A DNA stretch of 64,000 nt, from positions 596,177 through 660,176 of the forward strand of contig NW_019775957.1 in assembly GCF_001039355.2 (NCBI RefSeq), in the 5' to 3' direction. Under the pieces are notes generated by a model, which was not told the DNA's origin, searched no databases, and worked only from the letters and a program-made list of their open reading frames with translations. Position 1 is the first letter of the stretch. The number at the start of each line of letters is the position of its first letter. Shown one piece after another: positions 56,484 through 64,000 of the stretch. This DNA comes from Lingula anatina. Taxonomy: Eukaryota > Brachiopoda > Lingulata > Lingulida > Lingulidae. A program made the position numbers and the translations under genes.

Positions 56484-59400
56484 CTAAAATCCTTTCCTGT
56501 AAAACCGGTCAGTGCTCTGGTCCTTTTGCTCTGATCAGTAACCTGAGGCCAGGATACGATGGACCATGTGATTTCACACCTCTTGACCTAGCTTATAACA
56601 GCTAGGACTGTCATCTGAGGCATTGTTCTGTGACTGACTTTATCTTGATTCCTCTCTCTCTCTTCCCCTCCCCTGCAAGACTATGATATGATAACCTCAT
56701 ATGAGATTAGAAGAGTCGAGAGAGGAGGTGAAGATGGTCCTGTTCCTGTTTTGTCTCCTTGTTAAGGTAACTGATATATATACGACCAAATAGGTTTTAA
56801 CTGTTTGGTTATTTTAGGTCGCTTGTACATACTGTAAAATAGGTTTTTGTCATCTCTTGTGTAATGATTGTAAGAAGAGCTCACATCAACAAGTCACTTA
56901 GGTAATCAAGGTCTTTTGGTAAACCATGGGCATTTTTTTTTTAATGTTTTATTAGACTTGGGAGATAAGTAAGCACATAATACAAAAAACAAAAGGAGTA
57001 AACTGGAAAACTACTTTTACACAAACACACTCATTTGTACACTCACTTGTACATGTATGTGTACATTAAAAAATACATAATTACCTTGCACTATGCACAA
57101 GTACAACACAAACATATTTTATCACATTGCAGAACATGGATAATTTATGAACATGTAATACCCTTGCAATACATAAGCACAAGTGAAGGGAGGAAATGTC
57201 ATGCTTCTTTTACTTCTTTTATCAATTTGTATATAGGGAAGAATTTCTTCAGCTGTGTTAGTGACAGTTCCTATAGTTAAGTTTATTCACAGCAGCTGTG
57301 AAGTTCAGAGATATTTGCACTCCAGTATGTCAATGTCTATATGTACTACATGTTGTGTAACTGACAAACTGAATCTTTTATTATATAGTATTTGACAAGA
57401 TGATTGATTCTACTGTTTCTTTCATAGAATGGTGAGGTTAAAATTTAGATTAAGAGCTGACTATGGGGTATAGGCATTGATAGGGGATTATTATGCTCTC
57501 AGTTCTGTTGAGGTAATACTCAGTAGTGTCAGAGTGGTTAGGTAGGCTAGACTGGTAACTGAATCCAGTGATTTTTTTTTTCAAGAAATAGAAATTGAAA
57601 AAAATTATTTCATTTTAGAATAGTCACTACTGAAGAATATTTCTGAAAAAGCATTGTAACATTTGAGTTAGTTTTTCATTTAGAGTAGTAAAGCTTGATT
57701 GTGTTGAAAATACTCAACAAGTATACAAAAGCACTAAATGTGTACTAGCCTTTTGTCAAATTTAGGTGTCAATCTTGTGAATGTGAGTGATTTGCTGATT
57801 TTTTTNGTGAAACTGTTTAGATAATGTCCAGTTTGCATTGTTCAGCCTTTGTAAAACTACATTACTAGATGATATTCGAAAGTGTAGCTGGCTACAATAA
57901 AGTCATGTAAATATTGCAAACGTGTTTTCAACAATAATCTCCTAAATAAATTTTCTTACCTTTCATTTCTGTTTGTCCAATCACCTTTCCGGATACTATG
58001 TGCTTGATTGTGTAGTTATGTCCGGAGATTGTTCCCTCTATTTCTGACAAGATTAGTGCTGTCAAACGTTTTTTTTTTTTTTTTTTTTTTTTGTCAATTC
58101 TTGTATCAAGCCACTGTCTTCAAACCAGCAATTCATTAAGTCACAAGAGCATATCTCCCAAACATGTATGCAGTACCAAACGTCATAAAAGGAGCATCTT
58201 CAAGTATTTACCCCAACATGTCAGGTATTTCTAAATTACCAGAAAAGTATGCAGTTTCCCTGCCTGCCATGATGACTAGGCAGTTTGTCTGTGTTTCAAT
58301 GCCCACTTGTTGTGTGTAGCATTTGTGGAGCTTGGCTTTTGTGTCTTGCGGTGAGAAGACACCTGTAATTTGCCTTAAATGACATCATTGAGGAACGCTC
58401 TGCTTGAAATTATCCTCAATTTGGGCCTGGTTGTATCCCTATAGGAAAGGTGCCAAAGATTTTTTCTTCAAGAAATTTTTTTCTGGTGTCATGTTTTTTT
58501 CTGCAAAAAAAAATTTATGCAAAAATTTTTATAATGAAGAAAGTCTATTATTAATTGATTAATTTTATTTATTTATTTATTTATGTATTTATTTATTTTA
58601 CACTTTTTAGTTTAACAGTGTCAGAAAATAGCATTATTGCCTTTCTTTCTTTAAAGAAGAGATTAGGTACAGACATGAATTTATAGTATCAAATAATCGT
58701 ATCCCCCCCCTTTCCAAAAAAAAAAAAAAGGCAAATGATTATTGAGGAATTTGCATTACACTGTTTATACTCATGAGGTACTATAATCCTCTTTCTTGTT
58801 ACTATTAATAGAAACCAAGGTAAAGCATCCTTCAACAGATTGTTTATCCATTTAGGGGGCCACATAAGTTCACCAAGTTCCTGGGATCCTGTATTTGGAC
58901 AAATTTGGATATGATAATGTCGAAAAATAATGTGATGCGGAGATGACAGGCAGTAGGGGTTTAGCTACCTGTTCCTGGTCTGAATGTGTTTCACGGGGAA
59001 TTTGTGGTGAGACACTCGGCAGTAGGATTTCCATTGCTACCGACTTGATGCTTTAATGTAATCAGATTATCTAGAGAGAGAGAGAGAGAGAGAGAGAGAC
59101 ACAGAGAGAGAGAGGGCTCCTGAGAGTATGCTCACATTTTGAGGACCACAAGTAATGCTGTCATAGAATTGATATGGTTAACGGGAGACGCAGACCAAAT
59201 GTTTTGGCCAATGTTTAATGGAAAAGAGACAACATGATTTACGAATTGACAATGTCATAGTAAGTTGCAACGTGTAAAGTAAGAATAACAGGTTAAAAAA
59301 AGAATTTTATAGTTATAGTTTGTGTTATGTAGAAGTCTGAGATTCCAGTTTGGAAAATTTTAGTCAAAACTTGTTTCTGCAATTACCTGGAAAATAGACT

Positions 59401-60010
59401 CACTTTTTTCCAGAAAACACTTAATAATCTCTTTAGCATCCTGTTGATGTTGGTTCAGTTTTCATCCACAGTTTGATATTTCTCACCAGGAAACAAGGTG
59501 TGTTAAAGATATTGTTCCTAGAAGTTTGAATGATCTAATAATTTCAGTTATGCATTCAAGGTAATCGCACAAATTCAAGTAAAGAATATTAAAGTAACTA
59601 TACTTTTAAGAGTAAAATAACAGTATGGTATGCTTCGTTTCACCAGACAGTTTAGAATTTCTTTTCAGAAGTATTGAGATTGGTTCCTTGAAAACTGACT
59701 GATAATTTTGAACGTGTTATTCCTGGAACAGGTTGCTGAGAAATTTGAATTTTGAAACTAAAAGTTATAGATCCATATCTAAAATAACTTTTATGTATAG
59801 ATTTCTATTAAAGGACAAACATTGTTGCTTTTTTTATTAAGATTGGGCATGGAGTTATGCTGAACAGTATATGATATCCTGTTGTCTGGTCAACTTTCAA
59901 GGGCAGATCAAAAATTCTTTGGTGAGCTTGGACTTGGATCCTGGAAAATTGGATTTTCCTCCTGAGGACTTTCCAGGGACTTGTTTTTCATTGTCGTGGT
60001 TGACATTTAA
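56484..60010. other. Non-coding stretch
   Basis: Contains a single-N join at 57806, a T run at 58071-58092, a TTTA tract at 58564-58598, C and A runs near 58704-58729 and a GA tract at 59072-59115. No conserved frame is recognised. Confidence 0.45.
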
Positions 60011-61018
60011 ATTTCTAACTTCTGCTTCAGTAAGTTGTAGTTCTGGTCTGGTTATATCAGGGCCTTGGTTGTTATTGAGTGGTCCCTGTTATTCAGTGTG
60101 CATTACAGGTGGTGTCTACCCTGAGTGTCAGAGCAACGTAAAAGCTAGCTTGCTAAATATACCTTGTGGTGGAGTCGCTTTTAGTATGGGTTATATATGA
60201 AATCAAGATCGAGCTGGCAATACCGGAATCTAGAACCTAGGGTAGTGGTGTCATGACACTGCTCACATATTCGTGTTGAACATGGTTGTGACAGTGGCAC
60301 TGGTTTTCATTTGAAGTGCGAGAAATTTGATATGCATTTTTTATTTCATATTTCGTCTTTGGCAATTCTGGTTACTGGTATTTTGACAGCCACCGAAATC
60401 ACATTTTGTGACACAAGAGTTTCAAGAGATTACTGGAAATTTATTAAATTGATATATACACTTTTATTGAATTAATATAGAAGCTTGTGGGGAATAAATG
60501 TTTTATTGCCAGCATGTTGATAACAGGTTTAAGTAGTTTTAAAGTGACTTCTGAAAATATTATTTCACATAGGAGATTCTAAAAAAAAAAAAAAAAAAGT
60601 TTTAGATTATCAGAGAATTTAGTTATGCTTCATCAAAGTTAATGTAGACCCAATCTTATTGATCTGTGAAGAAAAATCTTTTGGATATTTGAAAAAATTT
60701 TAATGTTAAGCATCTCTTGGGCATGATGGAACTGAGTAAATTTATACAATTCTGTTTTGAAAGTCTCATCATCAAGGGTTAAATTAGCAGAAACAAGGTG
60801 TCAGATTCAGAGTTAAAGGACAAGCATCAGGTGACTTAATTGAGCATTTGCAAGTGAGTAGATGGAGATTTCCGGACCAGAGTTTTTAATAAGGATTACG
60901 TTGTTTTAAGATGATAATATTCCCACTTTCTGTTGGCTTCTCATGGCAGTAAGGACAGTTTATGGGTGTGTACTGTGCTGTGTGATGAGTAGATTAGGTG
61001 AAAGGGGTTTCTAGGGGA
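60011..61018. repeat. First copy of the 1 kb duplication
   Basis: Matches 62998-64000 base for base with scattered substitutions and small indels, from ATTTCTAACTTCTGCTTCAG to TTTCTAGGGGA. A single N stands just before the second copy, suggesting that an allelic contig begins there. Confidence 0.85.
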
Positions 61019-62149
61019 GGGGCAAATATGAGATGAGAGTCTTGTCATGACAGCGTTGGTTGAAGTGCTGAGGAGTTCTGTCATTTGCAGGTTCAGCTTT
61101 AGACTTTTGAGAAATGTGATAATGTGCAAATTGAAGTATAAGGGGAAAAGGGCTAAGCTATGTGAGAGAGAGAGAAAGAAGCAATACTTTGCACATTTTT
61201 TTTCACTGGCCGAATTATCTGACCTGTTACTTATAACTTAAAGTGCCAGAATGTTTCAGTTATTAAAAAGAAACACAAGATAAGATATGTCCTTGTGCCT
61301 GATCCTGACTACATAACAGGGAAGGGGAAACTTCAAGAATGAGGAAATGATATGGCACTCTGGAAAAAAAACTCCCTTTAAGGGAAAACAGTATAAAACC
61401 TTTTGTTGTAAAATTATACAAACAAATTAAAAAAAAGAAAATAAGTTTTGCCAGGAAGTATCCAAAAATTTGTAGGTGTGGTCCCTTGCCTGTGTCCCGA
61501 GTTGATAAAAATAGCAGTTATTTACTGTTGTATTTATGAGTTTCAATACAGCAGGAGGAACTTGTCTAAATTGAAACCTACGCACCTGTTGATAAGCATG
61601 TATGTATTTTTGTGTCATTTGGGTTTTCCACGAAACTGGCAGCTTGATTTTTCTGCCTCTGAACAGAAGTGACATGAAGGTTTATTATCATAAAAGAATT
61701 CATTCTTTAAATGAGTGGAATACAGTCATCAGTTTCCTAAATGAATAACAAGGACAGTTTCTGAAAACTGGTTAAAAGTTACAATTAAAGTTTTATATTA
61801 CAACTGGAGCTGTTCACACTGGCAACTTGTAAGTGAATAGTTTTCATGTGGTCTAATTGAACTTGTACCAGGTAACTGCTTGTGACTGCCCAGAAATAAT
61901 ACCTCACAAGTAAATGGAAAAGTTTAAAAATAAAAATACTGAACATGATGTTATGTCTTGTTCTCTCTCTCTGCACTGTCGAGAAAGGAAAACAGACAAC
62001 CTCACCACGCAGTTACAATTTTCAGAACAATGAGCAGGATCTGAAGATGCCACACCTGAGAGAGCACCTGTGTATAGTAATTGTACCTTACTGTGTCACA
62101 TTAAAGCAATAGCCTGGTTTCCTTATTGGGAACCGGAGTGACAGACGGG
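61019..62149. other. Non-coding stretch
   Basis: AT-rich, with short GA and A runs. No gene is recognised. Confidence 0.4.
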
Positions 62150-62270
62150 TTATTTATCACCCTGTGATGTCACTGGGGTTTTGAGGAAGAGAGCAGAGGC
62201 ACACAGATAAAGCAGTCAGAGAGGGTGAAGCACTCGTATTCTCCTCAGTCATTTTTACTTTGCGAAAAAG
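62150..62270 (+). other. Candidate alternative first exon
   Basis: A segment with TGATGTCACT (CRE-like), then a GA-rich leader ends at TGCGAAAAAG before a gtaggaag donor at 62271. No coding frame is evident. It may be a downstream alternative promoter of the same unidentified + strand gene. Evidence is weak. Confidence 0.22.
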
Positions 62271-62997
62271 GTAGGAAGTTTTTTTTTCTCTTAATCTCGG
62301 CTGATTTGTGTTTATTCTTCCTCCTTTAGGACTTCTTGGTTGGGGTTGTTATCATTTGTAATTCTGGAGGTTGTATGGTTTTAGAGGGTGGAGAGTTGGG
62401 AAGTTGTTTCTGACAACAGAAAGGGATGAGATGCACAGAAAACAAGTCTCCATGGCATGGATGGCATATTTATAAGCCATTTACATCAGTGGAAGTTAGT
62501 TATTCTTTTTGTAAAAGAATTTATTTCGTTATCATTGGTATTGATGAGCGTTGTTTGTTCTTGAATGTTGAATGAGATTATTTAGGGTTATGAATTGAGG
62601 GCAAAAAGGGGGAGAGATGTTCTGATATAAATCAAATGTAGTTGTGAACTAAATGCCAGGTGAAATAATACATAATAGGTTTTTCTGCGAAAGTCATTTG
62701 TTGGTGAATTTGAATTATCCATTTGGTGTTAGAGGTTTTTAGACTTACATGCTTACACAGGTATAAAACAGTAGGAACAGGTAGTTGTGTAAACGGATGA
62801 CTGACTCACAGATCATGTTCTCTTAAGGATTCACTTTACTAGTACTCTGCTTGTCTGTTTTTAAGTTCAAGAACAAGGTATGAGACTATGATACTTGATG
62901 ATAATTTAAGAAAGAATTTAATTTTTATTTTATTTTTTTTTTCTGGTTTATTATGAAACATGGGGAGGTGCACCTTTCTGCTTTTTTTTTTTTNTGA

Positions 62998-64000
62998 ATT
63001 TCTAACTTCTGCTTCAGTAAGTTGTAGTTCTGGTCTGGTTATATCAGGGCCTTGATTGTTATTGAGTGGTCCCTGTTATTCAGTGTGCATTACAGGTGGT
63101 GTCTACCCTGAGTGTCAGAGCAACGTAAAAGCTAGCTTGCTAAATATACCTTGTGGTGGAGTCGCTTTTAGTATGGGTTATATATGAAATCAAGATCGAG
63201 CTGGCAATACCGGAATCTAGAACCTAGGGTAGTGGTGTCATGACACTGCTCACATATTCGTGTTGAACATGGTTGTGACAGTGGCACTGGTTTTCATTTG
63301 AAGTGCGAGAAATTTGATATGCATTTTTTATTTCATATTTCGTCTTTGGCAATTCTGGTTACTGGTATTTTGACAGCCACCGAAATCACATTTTGTGACA
63401 CAAGAGTTTCAAGAGATTACTGGCAATTTATTAAATTGATATACACTTTTATTGAATTAATATAGAAGCTTGTGGGGAATAAATGTTTTATTGCCAGCAT
63501 GTTGATAACAGGTTTAAGTAGTTTTAAAGTGACTTCTGAAAATATTATTTCACATAGGAGATTCTAAAAAAAAAAAAATGAAAAGTTTTAGATTATCAGA
63601 GAATTTAGTTATGCTTCATCAAAGTTAATGTAGACCCAATCTTATTGATCTGTGAAGAAAAATCTTTTGGATATTTGAAAAAATTTTAATGTTAAGCATC
63701 TCTTGGGCAGGATGGAACTGAGTAAATTTATACAATTCTGTTTTGAAAGTCTCATCATCAAGGATTAAATTAACAGAAACAAGGTGTCAGATTCAGAGTT
63801 AAAGGACAAGCATCAGGTGACTGGAGCATGTGCAAGTGAGTAGGTGGAGATTTCCGGACCAGAGTTTTTAATAAGGATTACATTGTTTTAAGATGATAAT
63901 ATTCCCACTTTCTGTTGACTTCTCATGGCAGTAAGGACAGTTTATGGACGTGCACTGTGCTGTGTGATGAGTAGATTAGGTGAAAGGGGTTTCTAGGGGA
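62998..64000. repeat. Second copy of the 1 kb duplication (probable other haplotype)
   Basis: Same order and orientation as 60011-61018, starting right after the N at 62994. Differences include TGG to TGA near 63053, which puts a stop in the frame that is open in the first copy. The match continues to the window edge. Confidence 0.85.

Noticed and set aside
59871-60200. A 109-codon + strand open frame that could be a small gene
   Set aside because: The allelic copy after 62998 has TGA where this copy has TGG, so the frame is not kept; no recognisable domain and no splice context.

Overview
The window is nuclear DNA of an AT-rich, intron-containing metazoan. GT-AG introns, dense microsatellites (TA, GT, GA, ATT, TTTA), homopolymer runs and many short terminal-inverted-repeat elements suggest a highly heterozygous marine invertebrate; a mollusc or other lophotrochozoan is my guess, but nothing seen is decisive. 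It is a scaffold assembled from several contigs: two long N gaps (16044-16400, 55367-55711) and isolated single Ns at 3143, 5004, 23187, 57806 and 62994. Four of those Ns fit contig joins, and similar sequence recurs on both sides (3143, 23187) or in nearby copies (5004, 62994), so uncollapsed haplotypes or unmerged contig ends explain much of the apparent duplication.

Three protein-coding genes are supported. (1) A ZDHHC1/ZDHHC11-type palmitoyltransferase on + (complete copy, CDS 8727-18688, ten coding exons plus a 5'UTR exon). (2) An SRFBP1/BUD22-family gene on - (7736 down to 5005, 3' end missing), head-to-head with ZDHHC1 across about 340 bp. (3) A PLA2G15/LCAT-family lysosomal phospholipase A2 on - (28563 to 23475, six exons, 416 codons, intact catalytic triad). 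A second, slightly diverged copy of the SRFBP1 first exon, the shared promoter and the first three coding exons of ZDHHC1 lies at 1-5003; I read it as the other haplotype, carrying a 2.3 kb transposon-like insertion that the 7.5-10.1 kb copy lacks.

The most interesting biology is in the ZDHHC1 gene. After the exon for the fourth membrane segment come three tandem alternative exons (13634-13833, 14448-14569, 15310-15422). All start in the same phase, end in phase 0 on a Lys AAG codon, and align without gaps at their first residues over the TTxE-type motif. The two adjacent combinations I translated, and skipping all three, give in-frame stops, so exactly one appears to be needed: a mutually exclusive exon cluster.

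From 28.6 to 64 kb no conserved coding exon is visible. The region holds candidate non-coding 5' exons of an unidentified + strand gene (around 30.8-31.05 kb, 35.64-35.76 kb, 62.15-62.27 kb), miniature DNA transposons, a near-perfect 73-nt hairpin at 53719-53791, and, between 39 and 50 kb, a series of degenerate local tandem duplications. The last kilobase (62998-64000) repeats 60011-61018.
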